NCBI GenBank assembly: GCA_031127095.1
Contig: JARIEX010000007.1
Coordinates: 1 to 49,298, forward strand
Origin: Gemmatimonadota bacterium
GTDB lineage: Bacteria; Gemmatimonadota; Gemmatimonadetes; Gemmatimonadales; Gemmatimonadaceae
DNA: 49,298 nucleotides
Direction of reading: 5' to 3'
Part shown: one piece after another, positions 33,973 to 42,110 of the stretch
Position numbering within the stretch: position 1 is the stretch's first letter
Layout of the letters: each line of letters starts with the position of its first letter
The notes under the pieces: generated by a model
Databases searched by the model: none
Told to the model about the DNA's origin: nothing
The model's input: the letters and a program-made list of their open reading frames with translations, nothing else
Made by a program: the position numbers and the translations under genes

Positions 33973-34833
33973 TCAGCGCAGCGTCTTGAGTTGTTCGGCC
34001 GCGAGCTCGGCCTCGTCGCTGCGCGGATAGCGCGCGATCACCTGCTCGAGCAGCTGGCGCGCCTGCACCGTGTTGCCTTGCTGCACCATCACCTGGGCAC
34101 GCTTGTACAGCGCCGTCGGTGCCTTCGCCGACGTGGGGTGCGTGCTCACCACCGCCGCGTACGCCGCATCAGCCGCCGCCAGATTCTTCTCGCGAGCGAA
34201 CGACTCGGCAATCCAGAACTGCGCATCAGGCGCGTAGTCGGACGACGGATAGTTCGTGAGCAGCTCCTGAAAATAAATGCGTGCCGTGGCACTGGCGCCC
34301 CGGGTGAGCTGGTCACGGCCGTCGGAGTACAACTGATTCGGTCCGGGGACGCGCGACGGGACCGCGCTGTCCGCGACCGGCGGAACCACTTTTCCGGCGG
34401 CAGACGGCGGCGGCACCGCCGGTCCAACGGGCAGCGGTGCGGCGGGGGCGGCCGCCCGCGACTCGATCTCCGAACGCAACCGGGCGATCGTAGCTTGGCT
34501 CTGCCCCAGCAGCGTCTGCACCTGCAGCATCTGTTCACGGACGCCGCGCATCTCCCCGCGCACGTCTCCCTGGATACTCACCGTGCGCGCGCTCACCTTG
34601 GCGAGCGAATCACTCGCGACCTGGAGCAACCGCATGGTCTGGGTCAGCGCCTCGCGCTGGTCCAGCTGGTTCTTGAGCAGCTCCACCCGCAATGACGCCA
34701 GATCGTTCTGCACGATGCGTACATCGCCACGCGTCGCAAAGCACCCCCCCGTGGCCACCAGCACCACGAGGGGAAGGAGCCGCCACACCCGAGAGCGCAG
34801 CGAATGCCGGAATCCGAGTGCGGCGGCCGTCAT
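33973..34833 (-). CDS. cpoB: CpoB/YbgF-like Tol-Pal associated TPR lipoprotein
   Basis: Periplasmic coordinator linking Tol-Pal constriction with peptidoglycan synthesis in known systems. The 286-residue product has an N-terminal coiled-coil region (VQNDLASLRVELLKNQLDQR, about 39-130), a Pro/Ala-rich linker, and a C-terminal TPR domain (about 160-286, with ARIYFQELLTNYPSSDYAPD and ARQLLEQVIARYPRSDEAEL). The signal sequence ends VATGGC with Cys31, which suggests a lipoprotein rather than the soluble form of E. coli. The ATG at 34833 overlaps the pal stop by one base (TGATG); a GTG one codon earlier would give a four-base overlap. Confidence 0.88.
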   Translation of the reverse strand: MTAAALGFRHSLRSRVWRLLPLVVLVATGGCFATRGDVRIVQNDLASLRVELLKNQLDQREALTQTMRLLQVASDSLAKVSARTVSIQGDVRGEMRGVREQMLQVQTLLGQSQATIARLRSEIESRAAAPAAPLPVGPAVPPPSAAGKVVPPVADSAVPSRVPGPNQLYSDGRDQLTRGASATARIYFQELLTNYPSSDYAPDAQFWIAESFAREKNLAAADAAYAAVVSTHPTSAKAPTALYKRAQVMVQQGNTVQARQLLEQVIARYPRSDEAELAAEQLKTLR

Positions 34834-35390
34834 CACGGGGCGCGAAGCTGATCGCCGCCCGCGACGATCTCGAACTCATCCCGGCGATTGCGCGACCACG
34901 CTTCCTCGGTCGTCCCCTGCACCGCCGGACGCTCGCGGCCGAACGACGACGTCTCGATCCGCGACGCATCGACGCCACGATCGGTGAGGTATCGCTTGGC
35001 GGCTTCGGCCCGACGGCGACCCAACGCGATGTTGTACTCGTCGCTGCCGCGTTCATCGCAGTGTCCGGCAATGCGCACCTTCACCCCCGGATTCGCATTG
35101 AGCACGGTGATCTTCGCATCCAGATTCGTCTTCGCGTCGTCCCGCAGCTCGTCCGCATCGTACTCGAAGTAGATCGTCTCCAGCAGCCGCGCACGCGTGG
35201 CGGCCAGCTTCGCCCGATACTCTTCCATCGTGTCGCGGGCAGCCGGCGGGGCACTGGCCGGACGGGTCGGCGCCGGGGTGGCGGCCGGTGGAGCGGACGG
35301 CTGCGGTGCCGGCTCCGGCTTCTTCCGGCAGGCACCGAGAACCAGCGAGGTGGAGACGATCATCAGGGCCAGACGAGACACACGCGTCAT
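34833..35390 (-). CDS. pal: peptidoglycan-associated lipoprotein Pal
   Basis: Outer-membrane lipoprotein with an OmpA-like domain that binds peptidoglycan and partners with TolB. The 185-residue product has a lipobox ending LVLGAC with the lipidated Cys21, a Pro/Ala-rich linker (about 24-55) and the OmpA domain (about 70-180) starting TIYFEYDADEL, with the diaminopimelate-binding GHCDERGSDEYNIALGRRRA. It follows tolB by 36 nt, and cpoB overlaps its stop. The order tolQ-tolR-tolA-tolB-pal-cpoB is the classic one. Confidence 0.95.
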   Translation of the reverse strand: MTRVSRLALMIVSTSLVLGACRKKPEPAPQPSAPPAATPAPTRPASAPPAARDTMEEYRAKLAATRARLLETIYFEYDADELRDDAKTNLDAKITVLNANPGVKVRIAGHCDERGSDEYNIALGRRRAEAAKRYLTDRGVDASRIETSSFGRERPAVQGTTEEAWSRNRRDEFEIVAGGDQLRAP

Positions 35391-35426
35391 GACGAAAAAC
35401 TCCGGAGGGTAGAGTGGGAGGGGGTG

Positions 35427-36782
35427 TTACGGTGACGACAGACGAGGGGACCACGCAGATAACCGCGCTTCCGACCCGAAGGTCAGCTGGCGCGATCGCC
35501 CGCTTTCGACATCTACGATCCACAGCTGGCGCGTCCCGCCGCGCGTCGAGGAGAAAACGATGTGCCGAGAATCGGGCGCCCAGGACGGGTCGTCGTTTCG
35601 GCCATCGTTCGTCACCTGACGCACCGCCTGGTCACGCAGATTGATAGTCATGATCTGGAAGGTGCCGCCATTTCGCGACTGAAACGCGACGAGCCGGCCA
35701 TCGGGAGACCAATCCGGCCCCGCACGATAGTCGCGATCGCCGAACGAGGCCGCGGTGAGCAGCTCGAGGTTCGTACCATCCAGATCGCTAATATACACTT
35801 CCGGATGCCCGGAGCGGTCGGACATAAACGCCAGGCGTTGCCCGTCGGGACTGAAGGTCGGCTGCGCACTCGCTCGCCCACGGCCCACGGTGATCCGGCG
35901 CGCCGCCCCACCGTCAATGGGCAGCGCGTACAGGTCAGTACCACTCTCTGATCCACGGGCATAGACCACGGTGCGCCCATCCGGAGCCACCGCCGGCGAA
36001 CTGTGTTCAATCCCAGAGGCCGACACCACGGTGCGCAGCGCCCCGGTGCCAAGATCGGTCGACATGATGGGATTCCGCACCCCATCGAGCACGCTGTAGA
36101 CCAGCCCGCGCCCTCCCGGCAGCCACTGCGGCGACATGCCACTCGGTGTCACCGCCGTCACGTTCGCACGGTCGCTGTCCACCGTCCACACACGACCGCC
36201 GCGCGTGAACGCGATGCGCGTCTGTGCGATCCCTCGCTGTCCGGTAATCCACTCCTCGACCGCGTCCGACACGCCGTGCACCGCCTGTCGCCACGAGGGC
36301 GTGAGCGGCGTCGCGGGCAGCGGGAAATCCTTGCTGCTCAGGACCGTCCGCTTCTGGACATCGTGCAGCGTTACCCGCAGCCAGCCGGACGGCAGCAGCA
36401 GGGCCTGCACGATCCCGTCCACCCCGATCTTTCCGAACAGGAGATAATTCGGTGGACCGTTCACGGCAGGAGCACTCGACGTAGACACCACCGTAAACCG
36501 GTCACTGTAGTCAAAATCGCGGGACAGGATGATGGCGACGGAGTCACCACCCGCCCCTGCGACAGGCAGCACGATCAGCGAGGTCTTCTGACCAGCGACA
36601 TAGCGCGTGCTGAGGCTGACGCCGGGCGCGGGGACCTGCCCACGCGCGATCGTCGGTGACAGCACACCGATCGCCAACGCTCCGGCGAGCAAGACGGTGC
36701 TTTGCCAGACGGTCCGGCCGGAACGCGCGCGCGCGGCGGCGAATACAGTCACGGGCACACGGTCAGTTCGGTCGCAGGGCAT
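35427..36782 (-). CDS. tolB: Tol-Pal system beta-propeller protein TolB
   Basis: Periplasmic protein that shuttles between Pal and other Tol components. The 451-residue product has a signal peptide with a hydrophobic core (VLLAGALAIGVLSPTIARGQ, about 30-49), an N-terminal alpha/beta domain (about 60-190), and a six-bladed beta-propeller with repeated SPDG(R/Q)-type motifs (PTFSPDGQRLAFMSDRSGHP, WSPDGRLVAFQSRNGG, WAPDSRHIVFSSTRGG). The exact start is unclear: the ATG at 36782 overlaps the TonB/TolA-like gene by 20 nt, while GTG codons at 36758 and 36752 would start just after that stop. Confidence 0.94.
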   Translation of the reverse strand: MPCDRTDRVPVTVFAAARARSGRTVWQSTVLLAGALAIGVLSPTIARGQVPAPGVSLSTRYVAGQKTSLIVLPVAGAGGDSVAIILSRDFDYSDRFTVVSTSSAPAVNGPPNYLLFGKIGVDGIVQALLLPSGWLRVTLHDVQKRTVLSSKDFPLPATPLTPSWRQAVHGVSDAVEEWITGQRGIAQTRIAFTRGGRVWTVDSDRANVTAVTPSGMSPQWLPGGRGLVYSVLDGVRNPIMSTDLGTGALRTVVSASGIEHSSPAVAPDGRTVVYARGSESGTDLYALPIDGGAARRITVGRGRASAQPTFSPDGQRLAFMSDRSGHPEVYISDLDGTNLELLTAASFGDRDYRAGPDWSPDGRLVAFQSRNGGTFQIMTINLRDQAVRQVTNDGRNDDPSWAPDSRHIVFSSTRGGTRQLWIVDVESGRSRQLTFGSEARLSAWSPRLSSP

Positions 36783-37509
36783 AATCAAAAGTGAAATACA
36801 CGATGAGCACGTCGTCCGTCCATCCCGACGGCAGCGGTCCGAATCCTCGCGTTGATCCGACAGCCTCGATCGCTCCCATGGCGTCCAGGTCGTAACTGCG
36901 ATCACCCGACCCCTTCACCACCTCGATCGCCATCACCGAGCCGTCGCGGCGGATGGTGAATTTCACCTCCGACACGAGCGCAGCCGACACGCGCCGCGGT
37001 GTCCAGTTGATCGTGAGCTGACGCACAATGTTCGAGAGGTACCCGGGATAGGGAAACTCGATCCCGTCAATCTTCAGATTGGCGACATCGGCCCCCTTGC
37101 CACCCGTGGCCCCCGCGCCGGCTTTTGGCGCGGCGGCCGCACGCGTTGTCGCGGAGCCGCTCTTGGCGCCGGCCTGCTTCGTGCGACTGGTCGACGGCGT
37201 CGCCTTCGGCGACGGCACCACGGGTTTCGTCTTCGACGGTGTCGGCAGCACTTTCTCCTCCGCGACCCGCTCGGCACCCGCGATGTCGGGCGCTGCGGTC
37301 GTCGGCTCCGCGGCCGCCGTCACCACGCCGGCCTGCCGTGGTCCCGGTGGCGCCCCCACCAATTCGACCCGGTACACCGGGGGCCGTGGGGCGTCGGGGC
37401 GGGTGCCCCACCAAAGCGCCGCCGCCGCGATCCCCGCGTGGACCGCCACCGAAAAGAGAAACCCACCGCCCATCGGTGATGCCATCACGCCCGGTCGCGC
37501 TGCACTCAC
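36763..37509 (-). CDS. TonB/TolA-like energy-transducing protein
   Basis: Inner-membrane protein that would pass TolQR energy to TolB/Pal or to TonB-dependent receptors. The 248-residue product has one membrane helix near the N-terminus (about 16-35, FLFSVAVHAGIAAAALWW), a Pro/Ala/Lys-rich periplasmic linker (about 60-145), and a C-terminal TonB-type domain (about 155-248) with YLSNIVRQLTINWTPRRVSA and VKFTIRRDGSVMAIEVVKGS. It starts at GTG, overlapping tolR (GTGA). Position argues for TolA; the C-terminal domain reads more like TonB, so it might serve both systems. The linker is short for TolA. Confidence 0.85.
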   Translation of the reverse strand: MSAARPGVMASPMGGGFLFSVAVHAGIAAAALWWGTRPDAPRPPVYRVELVGAPPGPRQAGVVTAAAEPTTAAPDIAGAERVAEEKVLPTPSKTKPVVPSPKATPSTSRTKQAGAKSGSATTRAAAAPKAGAGATGGKGADVANLKIDGIEFPYPGYLSNIVRQLTINWTPRRVSAALVSEVKFTIRRDGSVMAIEVVKGSGDRSYDLDAMGAIEAVGSTRGFGPLPSGWTDDVLIVYFTFDYALRPN

Positions 37510-37919
37510 CGCGCGCGTTCCGGATCGGCGACGAGTCCGACGTCGGTGATACCCTTGGCCTTCATGGCAGCCACGATGCGGACGACGGTACCGTACGGCA
37601 CCCCCTCGTCGGCGCGAAGATACACGCCGCCCCCGCCCTTTCGATCGGATAACGCCTTGACGCTCCCGGCAAACTCCTCGAACGTCAGCGGCGTCTCATC
37701 CACGAAGATCGCGCCACGTCGATCGACCGTCACGACGAGCCCGCTCTTCGGTTCGAGTGGGCGCACATCGGCCGACGGCAGCGCGATGTCCACACCGCCT
37801 TGCATGATCGGCGCGGTGAGCATGAAAATGATCATGAGCAGCATCATGACGTCGATGAGCGACACGACGTTGATCTCGGCGTTGACGCCGGTCCGCTCAC
37901 GACGGCGACCGCGACGCAC
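37506..37919 (-). CDS. tolR: biopolymer transport protein ExbD/TolR
   Basis: Proton-channel partner of TolQ. The 137-residue product has a basic N-terminus (RRGRRRERTGV), a single membrane helix (about 21-42) whose Asp23 in NVVSLIDVMMLLMIIF is the conserved proton-relay residue, and a periplasmic domain (about 55-137) typical of ExbD/TolR. It lies 2 nt after tolQ and overlaps the TonB/TolA-like gene by GTGA. ExbD and TolR are hard to tell apart by sequence; the Tol-Pal context decides the name. Confidence 0.93.
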   Translation of the reverse strand: MRRGRRRERTGVNAEINVVSLIDVMMLLMIIFMLTAPIMQGGVDIALPSADVRPLEPKSGLVVTVDRRGAIFVDETPLTFEEFAGSVKALSDRKGGGGVYLRADEGVPYGTVVRIVAAMKAKGITDVGLVADPERAR

Positions 37920-37921
37920 GC

Positions 37922-38662
37922 TCAGATCCGCCCTTCGCGCACCATCAGTGCGATGAGTTCGGAGCCGAAGCCTTCCAACGCGTCGTCAAAGCGGTTGAGG
38001 CGCGACGCGTACACGTTGTACGCGAATGCCGCAGGGATTGCGACCGCCAGCGCGGCGGCCGTGGCCATCAGCGCGGTGCCGATACCGGGCGCCACCGCCT
38101 GAATGTTGCCGGACCCTTTCTCGCCGATGCCCACGAAGGCTTCGATCACGCCGAGCACCGTGCCGAAGAGGCCGATGAGCGGACTGACGCTGCCCACGGT
38201 CGCAAGCCACGGGACGTACCGGCCAAGCGACTCGCGGGCCTTCGTCCCCTCGGCGTCGAGCACGAGGCGAAGCGCTTCAACCTGCGAGCCAGACAAGCGT
38301 GCCGTCCGATCGTTGGTCGCGCCCAGCGCGGGCTTCGTGTCGTTCAGGAACGAGACCGCGCGCGCGAAGACCGCGGTGAACGCGCTCGGCCTGGCCCGTT
38401 GGGCGATCAGCATCGCGTCGTCCATGCCGCGCGCACGCTCGAAGTCCGCCACGAACGCACGGCCGTTTGTTTCGGCCACGGCAAAGCCCCGCCACTTGGC
38501 ATACATGATCGACCACGACAGCAGCGAGAGCACGGCCAGCAGCACGAGCACACTCTTGGTGATCGGATCGCTGTTGATCAACATGCCCAGCATCGACGCC
38601 GGCAACGGTGCCTCCCGCGCCGCGAGCTGCAGCAGAGGAACAAGTGCTGCAACCGCCGTCAC
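37922..38662 (-). CDS. tolQ: MotA/TolQ/ExbB proton channel family protein
   Basis: Pentameric channel subunit that harnesses proton motive force for the Tol-Pal (or TonB) machine. The 246-residue product has three hydrophobic segments: about 33-55 (SVLVLLAVLSLLSWSIMYAK), and two C-terminal ones in the conserved region (VPWLATVGSVSPLIGLFGTV near 155-175 and IGTALMATAAALAVAIPAAF near 200-220). The signature GLFGTVLGVIEAF is present. The GTG start overlaps the upstream epimerase stop (GTGA). Together with tolR it forms the motor of the Tol complex. Confidence 0.95.
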   Translation of the reverse strand: MTAVAALVPLLQLAAREAPLPASMLGMLINSDPITKSVLVLLAVLSLLSWSIMYAKWRGFAVAETNGRAFVADFERARGMDDAMLIAQRARPSAFTAVFARAVSFLNDTKPALGATNDRTARLSGSQVEALRLVLDAEGTKARESLGRYVPWLATVGSVSPLIGLFGTVLGVIEAFVGIGEKGSGNIQAVAPGIGTALMATAAALAVAIPAAFAYNVYASRLNRFDDALEGFGSELIALMVREGRI

Positions 38663-39630
38663 CGGTGCGTCTCCGTACGCGCGCGACGGTCGGCGAAGTA
38701 GCGAAACGTCTGCGCGAGCCCGTCGCGCAACGTGACCTGTGGCGTCCAGCCCAGCAGCGCCTGCGCCTTGCGTGTGTCGAGCGCCGAGCGGGCCAGCTCA
38801 CCGGCCCGCGCCGGCGCGTATTCGATCGGCGACGTCGCACCGGACACCTCGCGCAGCGTCTCGGACAACGTGTTCACCGAGGTTTCGATTGACGTCCCGA
38901 TGTTGAACGCGCGCGCATCGAGGCGGCCGCGCTCCGGAAGCGCCGCCGTGGCCGCCGCAAAGTTCGCCCTGGCCACGTCGCCCGAGAACACGTAGTCCCG
39001 CGTCTGCGCACCATCGCCGAACACCGTCAAGGCCCGACCATCGAGCAGCCGATTGCAGAAGATCGCGACGACTCCCGCTTCGCCATGCGGGTCCTGACGC
39101 GGTCCATACACGTTGCCATACCGGAGCGCGACATTGTCCAAGCCGTGGACGCGACCGTAATACGCGAGATAGTACTCGACGGACAGCTTGGCGATCCCGT
39201 AGGGCGCCTCCGGATCCTTGCTGTTCGACTCCGCACTCGGCGGTGGATCGAAGTCGCCGTACAGGGCGCCGCCCGTCGATGAAAAGATCGTCCGCGTGGG
39301 GTGCCCGCTGGCACGCACCGCTTCCAGAAGGTTCAGCGTGCCGAGGATGTTGCGCGTCGCATCGTACACCGGGTCGAGGACGCTGCGGCGCACATCGATC
39401 TGCGCGGCGAGGTGACACAGGACATCGAAGCGACCGTCGCGCACCAGTGCCGCAGCATCTGGCGTGGTGATGTCGCCGCGCACGAAGCGCGCGGACGCCG
39501 GAAGGTTTTCCTCGCGACCGCTCGACAAGTCGTCGAGGATCGTCACGTCCCACCCTTCGGCCAAGAACCTGTCCGCCACCGTCGAGCCGATGAAGCCCGC
39601 GCCGCCCGTCACCAGGACTCTCTGTGCCAT
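38659..39630 (-). CDS. NAD-dependent epimerase/dehydratase (UDP-glucose 4-epimerase-like)
   Basis: Extended short-chain dehydrogenase acting on nucleotide sugars, probably for LPS or other surface glycans. The 323-residue product has the Rossmann motif GGAGFIG at 9-15, an acidic residue after beta-2 (LDDLSSGREENL), the catalytic Ser in FSSTGGALYG, and the YxxxK pair in YGIAKLSVEYY near 144-148. GNVYGPRQDPHGEAGVV further on fits GalE-like enzymes. A GTG three codons upstream is an alternative start. It heads the Tol-Pal array and overlaps tolQ by GTGA, which is unusual company for this enzyme. The exact sugar specificity cannot be read from the sequence. Confidence 0.9.
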   Translation of the reverse strand: MAQRVLVTGGAGFIGSTVADRFLAEGWDVTILDDLSSGREENLPASARFVRGDITTPDAAALVRDGRFDVLCHLAAQIDVRRSVLDPVYDATRNILGTLNLLEAVRASGHPTRTIFSSTGGALYGDFDPPPSAESNSKDPEAPYGIAKLSVEYYLAYYGRVHGLDNVALRYGNVYGPRQDPHGEAGVVAIFCNRLLDGRALTVFGDGAQTRDYVFSGDVARANFAAATAALPERGRLDARAFNIGTSIETSVNTLSETLREVSGATSPIEYAPARAGELARSALDTRKAQALLGWTPQVTLRDGLAQTFRYFADRRARTETHR

Positions 39631-39810
39631 GCCGTTCACGCCCTCAGTTCATTGAAGTTTCCCACGGCCGCCCACGCACCGGCCTGCAGTGTGTCGGGCC
39701 ACAGAACGTCCCAATGTACACACGCGCCGACGCCCACGGGGGCCTCGGCGCATGCTGACGCTGTGATACCGGCCGAATGGCCGTCGAGACCCGAACCGAC
39801 CCATGCCGCG
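39631..39810. other. intergenic region between epimerase and LysM genes
   Basis: 180 nt with no convincing gene. A hairpin at 39724-39751 may end the LysM gene transcript. The promoter of the Tol-Pal array should lie here; TACATT at 39718-39713 is the only TAnnTT match, and it has no -35 partner. Confidence 0.4.
39724..39751 (-). terminator. possible terminator hairpin of the LysM gene
   Basis: GCGCCGA pairs with TCGGCGC around an inner GCCC/GGGC helix, 60 nt after the LysM stop on the minus strand. No T tract follows, so it may be only a structured spacer or a Rho-assisted site. Confidence 0.3.
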
Positions 39811-41247
39811 TCAGGGCGCCCGGGCAATCCGGCGAACGGTGAGACCGACGCGAATGTCGGACGCATACTGCTTGGTAATGACGGCCGCGCTGCCGCCGGT
39901 TTCGCTCCGCACGACCCGCGCCCGCGCAACGATCGCATCGGACTCCGGATGGTCCTTGGTGCCGGACCGATAGATCCCGAATTCATCACCGGCTTTCACA
40001 CCCTGCGCCGTCCCTGCCGCCAAGAGGACAAAGCTGCTCAGCGTCGGTTGCAGTTCCTGGGGGTCCGCCCAACGGATCGTGGAGATCACGTCGGCCTGTG
40101 CCAGCGGGATCCCGGCAGCCCAGACCGCCGTCAGTCCAACCGCCGGCATCAGGCGCTGCCCCTGCTCAATGCGCCCGGACTGGCGTGCCACCCTGGCCAG
40201 CGTGGGCTTGCCCGCCTCGACCCGGACGACCTCAAGCACACCGCTCGGGATCACGAGGCGCTGGATCTTGTCGAGCACGATGCCCGTTGTGACCGCCACA
40301 AGACGCTGACCGACCGCGTACGGCCGTCCGACCGGCGCCCGAACCTCGACCTCATCAGTCTTGATCGCGCGCTGAAGGTCACCGCGCTCCGACGAGAGCG
40401 GAGAACCGACACGCTGCCCGATGGTCCCGCCGGCGGCGAAATCCCCCTCCGCGACCACGAACGGCGCCGCTTCGAACTCCGCCTGACGCGGCGCCGGCGT
40501 GTTCGGGCGCAGGACGGCGCGGGTGCGTCGTTCGGCCTCGGCCGCGTCCGGGAGGTCTCGGTGAAACACCGTCTCGACTTCGCTGCTCTTCCGCGCGGCG
40601 GCCTGTGCGCCGGGGTCGGTGAGCCCGATGCGCGTTCCACCGCGCGCAGTCATGAACTCTCCCCCTCGCTGCGGCTGGAGATTGGCTCGCGTGGTATCGG
40701 GCTGGGCGGCTTCCGTGTCGACGGCGACCGCCACCTTCGGCACCGCGGCCGGCGCGCGCTTCCTGGCACCAGCCGCCACCGCGTTGCGCTTGCCGGACGT
40801 TTGCGCGGCCAGCGACCCAGTGGGACCGGCGGCCACTGGAACGGGCAGCGTCCCTTCACCCGCCTTCGCCAAGGCGACCGCCGGGACCGTCGAGTCAGCA
40901 GGTGCGGCCGCGACCACGGCGGCCTTCGCCCCGCGCACAGACTGCGACGTCGGTACGATCAACGACATCCCCACCTTCAGGGGAGCAGGCCCGGTATCAG
41001 AAATGCGATTGCGTCGTGCCAGCGCTGGCCATTGATGCCCGTCACCGTAGTACCGCGCGGCGATGCCCCAGAGCGTTTCCCCGGCGCGCACCACGTGAGT
41101 GGTGGTGGTGGTGTCCTGACCGCCTGCGAGCGCCGAGTCGGCGCCGAACAGCAGGCGACCATCAGCCTCCTGGCCATGCACGACCGCGGGCCGCCAAACC
41201 ACCAGCAGCGCGATCGTGGAAAGGATCGTGATCAAGAATCTGAACAT
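39811..41247 (-). CDS. LysM domain-containing secreted protein
   Basis: Unassigned 478-residue exported protein. The start at 41247 gives a signal peptide (MFRFLITILSTIALLVVW, cleavage likely after VVHG, residue 25). Residues about 51-99 form one LysM domain (HVVRAGETLWGIAARYYGDG through VGMSLIVPT), which binds peptidoglycan glycans. A low-complexity basic/Ala-rich linker follows, and the last ~200 residues look beta-rich with repeated short segments (VGQRLVAVTTGIVLDKIQRL, LLAAGTAQGVKAGDEFGIYR), somewhat like C-terminal domains of flagellar or envelope accessory proteins. It has its own space on both sides (about 180 and 270 nt). A role in cell-wall attachment is plausible; nothing more can be said. 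Confidence 0.82.
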   Translation of the reverse strand: MFRFLITILSTIALLVVWRPAVVHGQEADGRLLFGADSALAGGQDTTTTTHVVRAGETLWGIAARYYGDGHQWPALARRNRISDTGPAPLKVGMSLIVPTSQSVRGAKAAVVAAAPADSTVPAVALAKAGEGTLPVPVAAGPTGSLAAQTSGKRNAVAAGARKRAPAAVPKVAVAVDTEAAQPDTTRANLQPQRGGEFMTARGGTRIGLTDPGAQAAARKSSEVETVFHRDLPDAAEAERRTRAVLRPNTPAPRQAEFEAAPFVVAEGDFAAGGTIGQRVGSPLSSERGDLQRAIKTDEVEVRAPVGRPYAVGQRLVAVTTGIVLDKIQRLVIPSGVLEVVRVEAGKPTLARVARQSGRIEQGQRLMPAVGLTAVWAAGIPLAQADVISTIRWADPQELQPTLSSFVLLAAGTAQGVKAGDEFGIYRSGTKDHPESDAIVARARVVRSETGGSAAVITKQYASDIRVGLTVRRIARAP

Positions 41248-41518
41248 GGGCTGTGGGCCCCGATCCGTCGCGACGGCCGTAAACGACGGCGCCGAATGTG
41301 CAGCACGCATGAGCGAGCCTCTCAGTGAAAAGCATGCATCCCCCGGACAGGACCGGGGACGGCACTCGTCCCGCGCGCGATGCCGCGAGCGAGGTGCCTA
41401 CATCGCAGACGCCTGCGACGGGCGCGCGTAACGCCTCGTATGTCACACCGGCGGATTCCGCCGTCATACCCGCGCCGCCGGGGTCCCCCGGCGGCGCGCC
41501 CAACCACTGCACCAACGA
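41248..41518. other. intergenic region between the LysM gene and ssb
   Basis: 271 nt without a supportable gene. It holds the GC-rich inverted repeat at 41471-41498 and a small palindrome (GGCGGAATCCGCC, about 41449-41461), both just after ssb. No TAnnTT-type promoter for the LysM gene could be picked out. Confidence 0.4.
41471..41498 (-). terminator. GC-rich inverted repeat downstream of ssb
   Basis: A perfect 13-base inverted repeat (41471-41483 and 41486-41498) with almost no loop lies 20 nt after the ssb stop. A second small palindrome follows. There is no T tract, so intrinsic termination is uncertain, but the position fits a 3' end of the ssb message. Confidence 0.4.
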
Positions 41519-42019
41519 TCAGAACGGCAGATCGTCGTCCTCGTCCTCCAACGCGCCGGGAAAGTCGCCGAACTCCTCCTTTCCAGCCGTCGGCGCCGCG
41601 GCCGACTTCGGCCGTGCCGAGCTCGTCGCACGACGGGGAGGTCCGTCCATGTCCTCACCACCACCGCCGGGACGACCGCCGAGCAGCATCAGTTCCTTCA
41701 CCTTGATCTCGGTGGTGTAGCGGGTCTGACCGTCCTTGTCCTGCCACTGGCGGTACTCGATTTCACCTTCCACGTAGATCTTCTCGCCCTTTTTGACGTA
41801 CTTCTCGACAACGTCGGCGAGCCCAGACCCGCGGGCGCTGTTCCACACGACGCACCGATGCCACTCCGTCTTCTCCTGTTTCGCACCGCTCTGGTCAGTC
41901 CAGTTGCGGCTCGTCGCCAGCGAGAACTGTGCAACACGCGTCCCGCTGCCGACGGTGCGGATTTCGGGATCCCCCCCGACATTGCCGATCAAAATGGCCT
42001 TATTCAGACTGCGACTCAC
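41519..42019 (-). CDS. ssb: single-stranded DNA-binding protein
   Basis: Coats single-stranded DNA during replication and repair. From the GTG at 42019 the product has 166 residues: an OB fold (about 1-112, with SLNKAILIGNVGGDPEIRT and YVEGEIEYRQWQDKDGQ), a Gly/Pro-rich linker, and the acidic interaction tail ending DEDDDLPF. The start is fixed by GAGGAGG 4 nt upstream (42024-42030). A longer open frame to 42352 has no family resemblance and overlaps rimI, so it is rejected. A TTGGTT-17-TAGCTT promoter lies at 42061-42089. Confidence 0.97.
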   Translation of the reverse strand: MSRSLNKAILIGNVGGDPEIRTVGSGTRVAQFSLATSRNWTDQSGAKQEKTEWHRCVVWNSARGSGLADVVEKYVKKGEKIYVEGEIEYRQWQDKDGQTRYTTEIKVKELMLLGGRPGGGGEDMDGPPRRATSSARPKSAAAPTAGKEEFGDFPGALEDEDDDLPF

Positions 42020-42023
42020 GATG

Positions 42024-42030
42024 CCTCCTC
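42024..42030 (-). promoter_or_regulatory. ribosome-binding site of ssb
   Basis: GAGGAGG lies 4 nt upstream of the GTG at 42019. It selects this GTG over any upstream codon of the open frame. Confidence 0.75.
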
Positions 42031-42060
42031 GAAGTACGGTAGTGATGGGTTGTGCCGGAT

Positions 42061-42089
42061 AAGCTAGGAGGGACGTCTGACCAAACCAA
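42061..42089 (-). promoter_or_regulatory. candidate ssb promoter
   Basis: TTGGTT (42089-42084), a 17-nt spacer and TAGCTT (42066-42061) on the minus strand. The leader would be about 35 nt and contains the strong ribosome-binding site. Confidence 0.45.
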
Positions 42090-42110
42090 ACCCGAAGAAC
42101 GCCGGCGGGG

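Noticed and set aside
39301-41328. 675-codon plus-strand open frame opposite the epimerase and LysM genes
   Set aside because: Antisense to two well supported genes, low-complexity Arg/His-rich product.
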